Assembly (NCBI RefSeq): GCF_001953885.1
Contig: NZ_MQUS01000025.1
Coordinates: 165 to 64,164, forward strand
DNA length: 64,000 bases
Direction of reading: 5' to 3'
Origin: Streptomyces sp. IMTB 2501
Lineage (GTDB): Bacteria > Actinomycetota > Actinomycetes > Streptomycetales > Streptomycetaceae
Shown here: one piece after another, positions 37,806 through 47,217 of the stretch
Layout: every line of letters starts with the position of its first letter
How positions within the stretch are numbered: position 1 is the stretch's first letter
Notes under the pieces: model-generated
What the model was told of the DNA's origin: nothing
Seen by the model: the letters and a program-made list of their open reading frames with translations, nothing else
The model's database searches: none
Made by a program: the position numbers and the translations under genes

Positions 37806-38490
37806 GTGAACAGCACCCCGTTGTACGCCACCGCCACCGCCACCGCCACCACCGGCATCGCGGTGCCCAAGCAGCCCGCCGCCCCCGCGCGCGAGCGCTG
37901 CGCCGAGCGCCCGGCCCCGGTCGTCCGTGATCTGCGGGACCGCGCCGGCCGCAGCCCGCGCGTCCTGCTCTTCGGCCCGAAGGACCTGGTGGTGATCACC
38001 GGCCTGCCCGGCAGCGGCAAGTCCACGCTGATGCGGCGCGCGGTCCCGGGCCGCCGCATCGACTCCCAGGACACCCGCGACCGCTTCGCGGCCCGCCTGC
38101 CCCGCTTCCTCCCCTACGCGCTCTACCGCCCCCTGGTCCGCCCTCGCGCACTACACCGGCCTGCGCAGCGCCCTGCGCGGCGGGGAGGGCGTCGTCGTCC
38201 ATGACTGCGGCACCCAGTCCTGGGTACGCGCCTGGCTCGCCCGCGCGGCGCGTCGCCGCGGCGGCACCCTGCACCTGCTGCTGCTCGACGTCGCCCCCGA
38301 CACCGCCCGCGCCGGCCAGCGCGAGCGCGGCCGCGGCGTCTCCCGCTACGCCTTCGCCCGCCACCGCCGTACGACCGCCCGGCTGCTCCACGCGGCCGGC
38401 CGAGGCGAGCCCCCCACGGGCTGCGGCTCGGCGGTACTGCTGGACCGGGCTGCGGCGGACACCCTGCAGCGGATCGCGTTCACGGGCTGA
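37806..38490 (+). pseudogene. P-loop ATPase/kinase broken by a one-base insertion
   Basis: The gene begins at GTG 37806 with GGGGAGG upstream and reads MNSTPLYATATATATTG... DLVVITGLPGSGKSTLMRRAVPGRRIDSQDTRDRFAARLPRFLPYALYRPLVR. At the CCC run 38142-38144 the frame shifts. The continuation LAHYTGLRSALRGGEGVVVHDCGTQSWVRAWLAR... LLLLDVAPDTARAGQRERGRG... LLDRAAADTLQRIAFTG lies in another frame and ends at 38490. One extra C (GTCCGCCCTCGCG for GTCCGCCTCGCG) explains it. It resembles zeta-toxin/kinase-like AAA proteins that phosphorylate small molecules. It is a pseudogene, or a base-call error. Confidence 0.75.
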
Positions 38491-38603
38491 GCCGTCCGGA
38501 CCGAGTCCACGAGATCCGAACCGTGGCCACGAAATGCGGTGTTGTCACAGCCACCCGCTAGCCTTCATGGTCACAGCAGTTGTTCCCAGCAGGCGGTAGG
38601 CAG

Positions 38604-39395
38604 ATGGACTTCCCGGCGGACATTCCCGCGGACTTCCCGGCACAGGCGCACCCCCAGCCGCACAGCGGCTGGCCCGGCAACGAGCTGGAGGAGGTGCTCG
38701 CGGCCTCCCTCGGCATACCCGCGGCGGCGGGCCGGATCGTCGAGGTCCTGGGCCGGAGCCTGCTCTGGATCCCGCTGCCGGCCGGCGGCGGCCCGGGCCG
38801 CGGCGCGCTCGACCTGCCCACGCTGGACATCGACGGCCAGGTGTACGTCCCCGTGTTCAGCTCCGAGGAACAGCTGCGCCAGGCGGCCGGCTCCCATATG
38901 TCGTACACCATCGCCCCCGCCGTGGAGTTCGCCCGCGGTCTGCCCCCGCAGGTCGGCATCGCGGTGAACGCGGGCGCCCTGGTCGGCATCCCGCTCCCGC
39001 CCACGGCGGTGGCCGAGCTGTGCCGGTCCGGGCGTACCCCGCTGGACGGCCCCGCCACCGGCGGCCGGGTCCGCCTCTTCGAGCCCGACTGGCAGGACGA
39101 CCCGGTCGACTTCCTCTCCGCCGCGTCCGCCGAGTTCGCCGCGACCGGCGTGGTCGTCACCGCCCGCCGCTGCCTGGCCGTCATCGAGACGGCCGACCCG
39201 GTCATGTTCGTCGGCGTCGAACTCTCCCAGTGGGACGGCGACCTCCGCACCCGCCCCCTGGAGGCCCTGGGCAAAGCCCTCGGAAAAATCCCGGTCCAGT
39301 GGCCGGTCAACCTGGTCCTCCTGGACGTGACGGACGACCCGGTGGCCACCTGGCTCAAGTCGAACGTCCGCCCCTTCTGTCAATACGGCCACTGA
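38604..39395 (+). CDS. SseB-family protein, copy 1
   Basis: This 263-residue protein has an N-terminal SseB-type domain (NELEEVLAASLGIPAAAGRIVEVLGRSLLWIPLPAGG... LPTLDIDGQVYVPVFSSEEQLRQA) and an SseB C-terminal-type part (AVNAGALVGIPLPP... NVRPFCQYGH). SseB is named for enhanced serine sensitivity in E. coli, function unknown. It is followed by a second SseB-like gene and lies next to the glycine/serine operon. The start at 38604 (MDFPADIPADFP) has GGTAGG nearby; no secretion signal is visible. Confidence 0.85.
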   Translation: MDFPADIPADFPAQAHPQPHSGWPGNELEEVLAASLGIPAAAGRIVEVLGRSLLWIPLPAGGGPGRGALDLPTLDIDGQVYVPVFSSEEQLRQAAGSHMSYTIAPAVEFARGLPPQVGIAVNAGALVGIPLPPTAVAELCRSGRTPLDGPATGGRVRLFEPDWQDDPVDFLSAASAEFAATGVVVTARRCLAVIETADPVMFVGVELSQWDGDLRTRPLEALGKALGKIPVQWPVNLVLLDVTDDPVATWLKSNVRPFCQYGH

Positions 39396-39397
39396 GC

Positions 39398-39480
39398 CAA
39401 CCCGAAGGGGCGCGGGGCTGTGTCCGATATGCGGCTCCGCCGTGGGGCGCGAGTACCCCCCCACGAACCCGCACCCGCGC
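39398..39480. repeat. Dispersed Streptomyces-type intergenic repeat
   Basis: The sequence CCCGAAGGGGCGCGGGGC... GCGGCTCCGCCGT... GGGGCGCGAGTACCCCC contains short hairpins. From memory it is a version of a repeat found many times between Streptomyces genes. It separates the two SseB-like genes. No copy number is claimed. Confidence 0.5.
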
Positions 39481-39557
39481 GCGAACCCGAGGCCGCACCC
39501 CGGTGGGCGCTTAAGCTGTCTCCAAACGCGGGGCACAGACAAAGAAGGGCACGACAG

Positions 39558-40376
39558 GTGAGCGCGAGCCACAGCGGCAGCGTCGAGCACATGCTGCGCC
39601 AGGTCACCCCCGGCCGCTACGACGCCTACGAGGCCCTGCTGCGCGCCCTCGCCACCCCGTCCTCCGGCCAGATCTGGATGCTCCTGTGGCACGGCCAGTC
39701 CGGCTCCCCGGACGCCCAGTACGGGAACATGGAAGTCGACGGCTTCCACTACGCCCCCTGTGTCACCTCCGCCCAGGAACTCTCGGCCAGCGGCTGGAAC
39801 CGCTCGTACGAGGTCGTCGACGCCCTGGACGTGGCCCGCACCCTCTATCCGGACCACTACGGCCTCTGGCTCAACCCGCACGCCCGGGGCGGCGGTGTCG
39901 GCATCCCCTGGCTGGACCTGCGCCGCATCGCCACCGGCCTGGACCGCCAGCCCGCCGGCCCCCTCCGGCTGACCGAGCCCGGCATCGAGATCCCGCAGTT
40001 CTACGCCCTGCTCGCGCAGAACGCCCACCGCACCCCGGCCCTGCGCTCCCTGCGCCGCGCCTGGGTGCAGCCGGCGCTCGGCGCGCCGTGCCTCGCCCTC
40101 GGCCTGGATGTGTACGACACCTCGCCGGCCGCGGTCGACTCGGTGCGCGCGATGATGCAGCAGTCCGTGGGGGCGGTCCCGGAGGGCCTGCCGGTGTCGA
40201 CGGTCGCGATGACCGACGACTACGACCCGGTGGTGATCTGGATGCGGGCCAACGCCCGCCCGTTCTACGACCGCGAGGCCCACGCGGCCCCGCCCCCGCC
40301 CCAGCTCCAGGCCGCCCCCCAGCAGCAGGCCCCGGCCGCCGGATACGGCTATCCGCCGGTGCACGGCAGCTACTGA
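39558..40376 (+). CDS. SseB-family protein, copy 2
   Basis: This 272-residue protein begins MSASHSGSVEHMLRQVTPGRYDAYEALLRALA and continues with SseB-type elements: SGQIWMLLWHGQSG, DGFHYAPCVTSAQELSASGW, GLWLNPHARGGGVGIPWLDLRRIATGLDR and WVQPALGAPCLALGLDVYD. It ends DYDPVVIWMRANARPFYDRE plus a Pro/Gln-rich tail of ~30 residues. It is a diverged partner of copy 1, sharing the ending RPF. The GTG start at 39558 has GAAGGG nine bases upstream. Confidence 0.85.
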   Translation: MSASHSGSVEHMLRQVTPGRYDAYEALLRALATPSSGQIWMLLWHGQSGSPDAQYGNMEVDGFHYAPCVTSAQELSASGWNRSYEVVDALDVARTLYPDHYGLWLNPHARGGGVGIPWLDLRRIATGLDRQPAGPLRLTEPGIEIPQFYALLAQNAHRTPALRSLRRAWVQPALGAPCLALGLDVYDTSPAAVDSVRAMMQQSVGAVPEGLPVSTVAMTDDYDPVVIWMRANARPFYDREAHAAPPPPQLQAAPQQQAPAAGYGYPPVHGSY

Positions 40377-40714
40377 CCGCGGCCGCCGACCAGCCGCCGC
40401 CGGCGTCCTACGCAGTCGCTGACCCGCGCCCAGGGCGGTGAATCCGCTTACTTCCGCGACTTCACGCGACGCTCTCGCTACGGTCTGTCCCCTTCTGTGC
40501 CGTCCGTTCGCCGTGACTTCCTGTCCGCATAACAGGAAACGCCAGCTTGCATCACGGTTGCGCATCCATTCGTTGTCAAGGCTGGCGGCTGATCACGCCA
40601 GCGTTGAAGACTCCCCCTTCAAGGGGTTCGCCCCTGTGTACGACGGACTGATTGATGCCGCTACCAGCGGCAAGTGCGGGCCGGCTACCGCCGGTTGAGA
40701 GGGGTCCCAGCCTG
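40377..40714 (+). promoter_or_regulatory. Long leader of the oligopeptide-transport operon
   Basis: No gene is seen in these 338 bp. It holds an inverted repeat TTCCTGT (40518-40524)/ACAGGAA (40532-40538). It also has three consecutive hairpins: AGGGG-TTCG-CCCCT (40622-40635), GCCGCT-ACC-AGCGGC (40657-40671), and CCGGC-TACC-GCCGG (40681-40694), the last just before the ribosome-binding site GAGAGGGG. This looks like a structured 5' untranslated region with a possible upstream operator. Confidence 0.5.
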
Positions 40715-41722
40715 ATGACGGCACCATTGCACGAGCCGGCCGCGGAAGCCGCCCCAGGTGCGGCAGAGGAAGCCGCGGCCGCGGCCACCGGCGCGAAGGC
40801 CGTCCAGGGCCGGTCCCTGGGCCGGATCGCCTGGGAGCGCCTCAAGCGGGACAAACTCGCCCTGACGGGCGGCGTAGTCGTGCTTCTCCTCATCGTGATC
40901 GCGCTGCTCGCACCGTTGATCACGAACCTTGTCGGCCAGGACCCGGACGTCTACCACCAGGACCTGATCGACCCGCTGTTCAGCACCCCCAAGGGTTCCC
41001 TGGGCGGCATCAGCGGCGACCACCTGCTCGGTGTGGAGCCGGTCAACGGCCGCGACATCTTCGCCCGCATCCTGTACGGCGCCCGGATCTCGCTGCTCGT
41101 CGGCTTCCTGTCCGCCGTGGTCGCCGTCGTCCTGGGCACCGTCCTCGGCATCCTGGCGGGCTTCTTCGGCGGCTGGGTGGACTCCCTCATCAGCCGCGTC
41201 ATGGACGGCCTGCTCGCCTTCCCGCAGCTGCTGTTCATCATCGCGCTGGTCTCCGTCATGCCCAACCAGATGCTGGGACTCACCGGCACGGGCGTGCGGG
41301 TGTTCGTGATGATCCTGGTCATCGGCTTCTTCGGCTGGCCGTACATCGGCCGTGTCGTGCGCGGCCAGACCCTCTCGCTGCGCGAGCGCGAGTACGTCGA
41401 GGCGGCCCGCTCGCTCGGTGCCGGGCAGTTCTACATCCTCTTCAAGGAACTGCTGCCCAATCTCGTCGCGCCCATCATCGTCTACACGACGATGATGATC
41501 CCCACGAACATCCTCACCGAAGCGGCGCTCAGCTTCCTGGGCGTGGGCGTCAAGCCGCCCACGTCCTCCTGGGGGCAGATGCTCTCGAGTGCGATCGATT
41601 ACTACGACTCGGACCCCATGTACATGGTGATCCCGGGCGTGGCGATCTTCATCACGGTTCTTGCCTTCAACCTCTTCGGCGACGGCGTGCGGGACGCGCT
41701 CGACCCGAAGGGCTCCCGCTGA
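40715..41722 (+). CDS. Oligopeptide ABC transporter permease (OppC/DppC type)
   Basis: This 335-residue permease has a cytoplasmic N-terminus, a first helix at about residues 50-75 (LALTGGVVVLLLIVIALLAPLITNLV), a long extracytoplasmic loop with the OppC-type HLLGVEPVNGRDIFARILYGARISL, and five more helices. The EAA loop reads EYVEAARSLGAGQFYILFKELLPNL. It is the first gene of the operon permease-binding protein-permease-ATPase-ATPase, and would import di-/oligopeptides. GAGAGGGG lies 11 bases before the ATG. Confidence 0.94.
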   Translation: MTAPLHEPAAEAAPGAAEEAAAAATGAKAVQGRSLGRIAWERLKRDKLALTGGVVVLLLIVIALLAPLITNLVGQDPDVYHQDLIDPLFSTPKGSLGGISGDHLLGVEPVNGRDIFARILYGARISLLVGFLSAVVAVVLGTVLGILAGFFGGWVDSLISRVMDGLLAFPQLLFIIALVSVMPNQMLGLTGTGVRVFVMILVIGFFGWPYIGRVVRGQTLSLREREYVEAARSLGAGQFYILFKELLPNLVAPIIVYTTMMIPTNILTEAALSFLGVGVKPPTSSWGQMLSSAIDYYDSDPMYMVIPGVAIFITVLAFNLFGDGVRDALDPKGSR

Positions 41723-41792
41723 AGTGCCGTACCCCAAGCGTCCCGTGAGCTCATCCACGGGGTCTCTCATCAAATTCGGAGGATCCGAGATC

Positions 41793-43580
41793 GTGACTAC
41801 CCAACGCACCTCAGGGCGGCGCAAGCAAGCCCTTGCCGCTGCCGCAGTGGTCGCCGGGCTGCTGACCACGGCGGCGTGCGGCGGAGGCAACGGCAGCGGT
41901 TCGAAGGACGGCGCAGCCGGCTTCGACGCGGCGAACAACAAGGTGGCCCAGGCCGACCAGGTCAAGAAGGGCGGCACCCTGAAGTTCGTGAGCACGCAGG
42001 ACGCCGACTCGTGGGACACCACGCGCGGCTACTACGGCTTCATGTGGGACTTCTCCCGCTACTACAGCCGTCAGCTGCTCACCTACAAGACGTCGCCGGG
42101 CGCCGAGGGCGCGAAGCTCACCCCGGACCTCGCCACCGACAGCGGCAAGGTCTCGGGCGACGGCAAGACCTACACGTTCACCCTGCGCGACGGCATCACC
42201 TGGGAGGACGGCAAGCCGATCACCTCCCAGGACGTCAAGTACGGCATCGAGCGCTCCTGGGCGCAGGACGTCCTGTCCGGCGGTCCGGTCTACCTCCAGC
42301 AGATGCTGGACCCGCAGAACACCTACAAGGGTCCGTACAAGGACACCTCGAAGGACCACCTGGGCCTGAAGGCGATCGACACGCCGGACGCGAAGACGAT
42401 CGTCTTCCACCTGCCGACGGCCAACTCGGACTTCCTCCAGGTGCTGGCGATGACCACGGCCTCCCCGGTCCGCCAGGACATGGACACCAAGTCCAAGTAC
42501 GGCCTGCACCCGTTCTCCTCCGGCCCGTACAAGTTCCAGTCGTACAGCCCGGGCAAGAGCCTGGTCCTGGTCCGCAACTCCAACTGGAAGGCGTCCTCGG
42601 ACCCGGTCCGCAAGGCTTACCCGGACCAGATCACCCTGGACATCTCCACCAACCAGGCCGACTCGGACCAGCGCCTGATCAACGGCGACTACGACATCGA
42701 CGCCTCGCAGACCGGCCTGGGCTCGCAGGGCCGCCAGATCGCCCTGAAGCAGCACAAGGACAATCTGGACAACCCGGTCTCCGGCTTCATCCGCTACGCG
42801 GTCTTCCCGCAGAGCGTCAAGCCGTTCGACAACCTCCACTGCCGCAAGGCCGTGATCTACGCAGCCGACCACGTGTCGCTGCAGACCGCCCGCGGTGGCC
42901 CGATCGCCGGTGGTGACATCGGCACCAACATGCTCCCGCCGTCGGTCGCCGGTGGCGAGGGTCAGAAGTACGACCCGTACCAGATCTCCGGTGCGAACAA
43001 GAACGGCAACGTCGACCTGGCCAAGCAGGAGCTCAAGGCCTGCGGTCAGCCGAACGGCTTCTCGACGACCATCGCCGTCCGCAACAACAAGTCGCAGGAA
43101 GTCGCCACCGCCGAGTCCCTGCAGGCCGCGCTGAAGAAGGTCGGCATCAACGCCGACATCTACCAGTACGACGGTTCGCAGAGCCCGGGCATCATCGGCT
43201 CCCCGTCGAACGTCGAGAAGAAGAAGCTCGGCATCATCATCATGGGCTGGGGTCCGGACTTCCCGACCGTCCAGGGCTACGGCATCCCGCTGTGGGACAG
43301 CAAGTACATCCTGCAGAGCGGTAACAACAACTACGCCCTGATCAAGGACAAGACGATCGACGGGCTCTTCGACCAGTACACCACCACGCTGGACGAGGCG
43401 AAGAAGACCCAGATCTCCACGGAGATCAACCACAAGGTGATGGAGGGCGCGTACTACCTGCCCTTCACCTTCGAGCGGCTGCTCAACATCCGCTCCTCAC
43501 GTCTGGGCAACGTGTACACGACGAACGCGTACAGCGGTTACTACGACTTCGTCAACCTCGGCCTGAAGTCCACGAAGTAG
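41793..43580 (+). CDS. Oligopeptide-binding lipoprotein (SBP_bac_5)
   Basis: The 595-residue protein has a signal peptide and lipobox LLTTAAC, then a family-5 solute-binding protein: GGTLKFVSTQDADSWDTTRGYYGFMWDFSRYYSRQLLTYK, YTFTLRDGITWEDGKPITSQDVKYGIERSW, HPFSSGPYKFQSYSPGKSLVLVRNSNW. It captures peptides outside the membrane and delivers them to the permeases. The GTG start at 41793 has GGAGGA about ten bases upstream. A hairpin follows its stop. Confidence 0.94.
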   Translation: MTTQRTSGRRKQALAAAAVVAGLLTTAACGGGNGSGSKDGAAGFDAANNKVAQADQVKKGGTLKFVSTQDADSWDTTRGYYGFMWDFSRYYSRQLLTYKTSPGAEGAKLTPDLATDSGKVSGDGKTYTFTLRDGITWEDGKPITSQDVKYGIERSWAQDVLSGGPVYLQQMLDPQNTYKGPYKDTSKDHLGLKAIDTPDAKTIVFHLPTANSDFLQVLAMTTASPVRQDMDTKSKYGLHPFSSGPYKFQSYSPGKSLVLVRNSNWKASSDPVRKAYPDQITLDISTNQADSDQRLINGDYDIDASQTGLGSQGRQIALKQHKDNLDNPVSGFIRYAVFPQSVKPFDNLHCRKAVIYAADHVSLQTARGGPIAGGDIGTNMLPPSVAGGEGQKYDPYQISGANKNGNVDLAKQELKACGQPNGFSTTIAVRNNKSQEVATAESLQAALKKVGINADIYQYDGSQSPGIIGSPSNVEKKKLGIIIMGWGPDFPTVQGYGIPLWDSKYILQSGNNNYALIKDKTIDGLFDQYTTTLDEAKKTQISTEINHKVMEGAYYLPFTFERLLNIRSSRLGNVYTTNAYSGYYDFVNLGLKSTK

Positions 43581-43634
43581 TCCCGGCACACCCGCCGAAC
43601 GGCACGAAAGGCAGGTGAAGGCCGGCGCGGCGAG

Positions 43635-43668
43635 CCGCGGGCCCACGGAAGATCTCCGGGGCCCGCGG
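43635..43668 (+). terminator. Intercistronic hairpin after the binding-protein gene
   Basis: A perfect 10-bp stem CCGCGGGCCC (43635-43644)/GGGCCCGCGG (43659-43668) with a 14-nt loop sits between the binding-protein gene and the next permease gene. It probably lowers expression of the distal genes or stabilises the upstream mRNA. Confidence 0.7.
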
Positions 43669-43688
43669 TCCGCGGCGGGCCGTAAGCT

Positions 43689-44683
<995 letters not shown>

Positions 44684-44687
<4 letters not shown>

Positions 44688-45781
44688 CCGAACTCAGCAA
44701 GACCGGAGCGGCCGTGGGCGAGCCCACGGACGCCTCGCCCGCGCCGGACTCCTTCCTCGAAGTGCGCGACCTGAAGGTGCACTTCCCGACCGACGACGGT
44801 CTGGTGAAGTCCGTCGACGGCCTGAGCTTCCAGCTGGAGAAGGGCAAGACCCTCGGCATCGTGGGCGAGTCCGGCTCCGGCAAGTCCGTCACCTCGCTCG
44901 GCATCATGGGCCTGCACACCGCCGGCCAGTACGGCAAGCGCAAGGCGCAGATCTCCGGCGAGATCTGGCTGAACGGCACCGAGCTGCTGTCCGCCGACCC
45001 CGACCACGTGCGCAAGCTGCGGGGCCGCGAGATGGCGATGATCTTCCAGGATCCGCTGTCCGCGCTGCACCCGTACTACACGATCGGTGCGCAGATCGTG
45101 GAGGCCTACCGGATCCACCACGACGTCGACAAGAAGACCGCCCGCAAGCGGGCGGTCGAGATGCTCGACCGCGTGGGCATCCCGCAGCCGGACAAGCGGG
45201 TGGACAGCTACCCGCACGAGTTCTCCGGCGGTATGCGCCAGCGCGCCATGATCGCCATGTCGCTCGTGAACAACCCCGAACTGCTCATCGCGGACGAGCC
45301 GACCACCGCGCTCGACGTGACGGTCCAGGCGCAGATCCTGGACCTGATCCGCGATCTGCAGAAGGAGTTCGGCTCCGCGGTCATCATCATCACCCACGAC
45401 CTGGGCGTCGTCGCCGAACTGGCCGACGACATCCTGGTGATGTACGGCGGCCGCTGTGTCGAGCGCGGCCCGGCCGAGAAGGTGTTCTACGAGCCCCGTC
45501 ACCCCTACACCTGGGGTCTGCTCGGCTCGATGCCGCGCCTGGACCGCGACCAGCAGGAGCGCCTGATCCCGGTCAAGGGCTCCCCGCCCTCGCTGATCAA
45601 CGTCCCGTCCGGCTGCGCCTTCAACCCGCGCTGCCCGTACGCCGACCTCCCGAAGGACAACCTGACCCGCACCGTCCGCCCGGAGCTGTCCGAGGTCGGA
45701 GCGGGGCACTGGGCCGCCTGCCACATGTCGCAGGAGCAGCGGGAACGGATCTGGACCGAAGAGATTGCGCCGAAGCTGTGA
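44684..45781 (+). CDS. Oligopeptide ABC transporter ATPase (OppD/DppD type)
   Basis: This 365-residue ATPase has Walker A GESGSGKSV, signature FSGGMRQRAMIAM, Walker B LLIADEPTTALDVTVQAQ, and switch His in IIITHDLGVVAELAD. The C-terminal oligopeptide-transporter region has the cysteine-rich segment PSGCAFNPRCPYA... GHWAACH. Together with the OppF-type gene it powers peptide import. Its start overlaps the preceding permease stop, and its stop overlaps the next start (GTGA). Confidence 0.95.
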
Positions 45782-47118
45782 GTGAGAACGCAGAGGACAA
45801 AGAGGTGAAGGCTGCCGGTGCGGCCACCCTCAGCAAGGACGCCGCGCCCGGCGAGACCCTGCTGAAGGTGACCGGGCTGCAGAAGCACTTCCCCATCAAG
45901 AAGGGCCTGTTCCAGCGGCAGGTCGGCGCCGTGCGCGCGGTCGACGGGATCGACTTCGAGGTCCGCTCCGGCGAAACCCTCGGCGTCGTGGGCGAGTCGG
46001 GCTGCGGCAAGTCGACGATGGGCCGGCTGATCACCCGGCTGCTCGAACCGACGGCCGGCTCCATCGAGTTCGAGGGCAAGGACATCACGCACCTCGGCGT
46101 GGGCGGCATGCGCCCGATGCGCCGCGATGTGCAGATGATCTTCCAGGACCCGTACTCGTCGCTGAACCCGCGGCACACCATCGGCACGATCGTCGGGGCT
46201 CCCTTCCGGCTGCAGGGCGTCGAGCCCGAGGGCGGCATCAAGAAGGAGGTCCAGCGGCTGCTGTCGGTGGTCGGCCTCAACCCCGAGCACTACAACCGCT
46301 ATCCGCACGAGTTCTCCGGCGGCCAGCGCCAGCGCATCGGCGTGGCAAGGGCGTTGGCTCTGGAGCCGAAGCTGATCGTGGCGGACGAACCGGTCTCCGC
46401 ACTGGACGTCTCGATCCAGGCGCAGGTCGTGAACCTCATGGACGACCTCCAGGAGGAACTGGGCCTGACGTATGTGATCATCGCGCACGACCTCTCGGTC
46501 GTCCGGCACGTGTCGGACCGTATCGCGGTGATGTACCTCGGCAAGATCGTCGAACTCGCCGACCGGGACTCGCTGTACAAGGCGCCGATGCACCCGTACA
46601 CCAAGGCGCTGATGTCGGCGGTGCCGATCCCGGACCCGAGGCGGAAGAACGCGAAGAGCGAGCGCATCCTGCTCAAGGGCGACGTGCCCTCGCCGATCTC
46701 GCCGCCCTCGGGCTGCCGCTTCCACACCCGGTGCTGGAAGGCGACGGAGATCTGCCGCACCACCGAGCCGGCGCTGCTGGAGCTGAGGCCCGGTCAGCGG
46801 GTCGCCTGCCACCACCCGGAGAACTTCGAGGACCAGGCACCGCAGGACACGGTTCTGCTGACCGCCGCGAAGGAGGCGGCGGAACTGGTCGCCGACGAGG
46901 TCCTCGCGGAGTCGGCGGAGACGTCGGCGGCGGTGGCGGCGGAGCTGGCGGAGGAGAGCGCGGAAGAGGCAACCGAGGAGAACAGCTCCGAAGAGAACGC
47001 CTCCGCCTCCGAGGAGAGCACTTCCGAGGAGAGCACTCCCAAGGCGAGCACTCCCGAAGCGAGCGCCTCCGAGGAGAGCACCGAGGAGACCGGCTCCCAG
47101 GAGTCAACCGGCAAGTAG
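45778..47118 (+). CDS. Oligopeptide ABC transporter ATPase (OppF/DppF type) with acidic tail
   Basis: The first ~345 residues are a typical OppF: Walker A GESGCGKST, signature FSGGQRQRIGVARAL, Walker B LIVADEPVSALDVSIQAQ, His in VIIAHDLSVVRHVSD, and the C-terminal Cys motif PSGCRFHTRCWKATEIC. A further ~95 residues (from about 46830) are an Ala/Glu/Ser/Thr tail with repeated S-E-E-S-T units, not expected in the family. The tail is probably disordered. The GTG start overlaps the OppD stop. Last gene of the operon. Confidence 0.94.
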   Translation: MSENAEDKEVKAAGAATLSKDAAPGETLLKVTGLQKHFPIKKGLFQRQVGAVRAVDGIDFEVRSGETLGVVGESGCGKSTMGRLITRLLEPTAGSIEFEGKDITHLGVGGMRPMRRDVQMIFQDPYSSLNPRHTIGTIVGAPFRLQGVEPEGGIKKEVQRLLSVVGLNPEHYNRYPHEFSGGQRQRIGVARALALEPKLIVADEPVSALDVSIQAQVVNLMDDLQEELGLTYVIIAHDLSVVRHVSDRIAVMYLGKIVELADRDSLYKAPMHPYTKALMSAVPIPDPRRKNAKSERILLKGDVPSPISPPSGCRFHTRCWKATEICRTTEPALLELRPGQRVACHHPENFEDQAPQDTVLLTAAKEAAELVADEVLAESAETSAAVAAELAEESAEEATEENSSEENASASEESTSEESTPKASTPEASASEESTEETGSQESTGK

Positions 47119-47120
47119 CG

Positions 47121-47143
47121 CATGACAGTCCGGCAAAGTCATG
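47121..47143 (+). terminator. Weak hairpin after the OppF gene
   Basis: CATGAC (47121-47126) pairs with GTCATG (47138-47143) around an 11-nt loop, two bases after the stop codon. It is a weak stem with no T-run and may be a terminator or promoter operator. Confidence 0.35.
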
Positions 47144-47217
47144 TACATGCCTGAGCGGGAGAGTGCAGAGTCGTCCGTGTCCGACCACTGATCGGTACAC
47201 GCTCGAAAGGGACGACC

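Noticed and set aside
47121..47143. Hairpin after OppF as a strong terminator
   Set aside because: Only a 6-bp stem with an 11-nt loop; kept as a weak feature.
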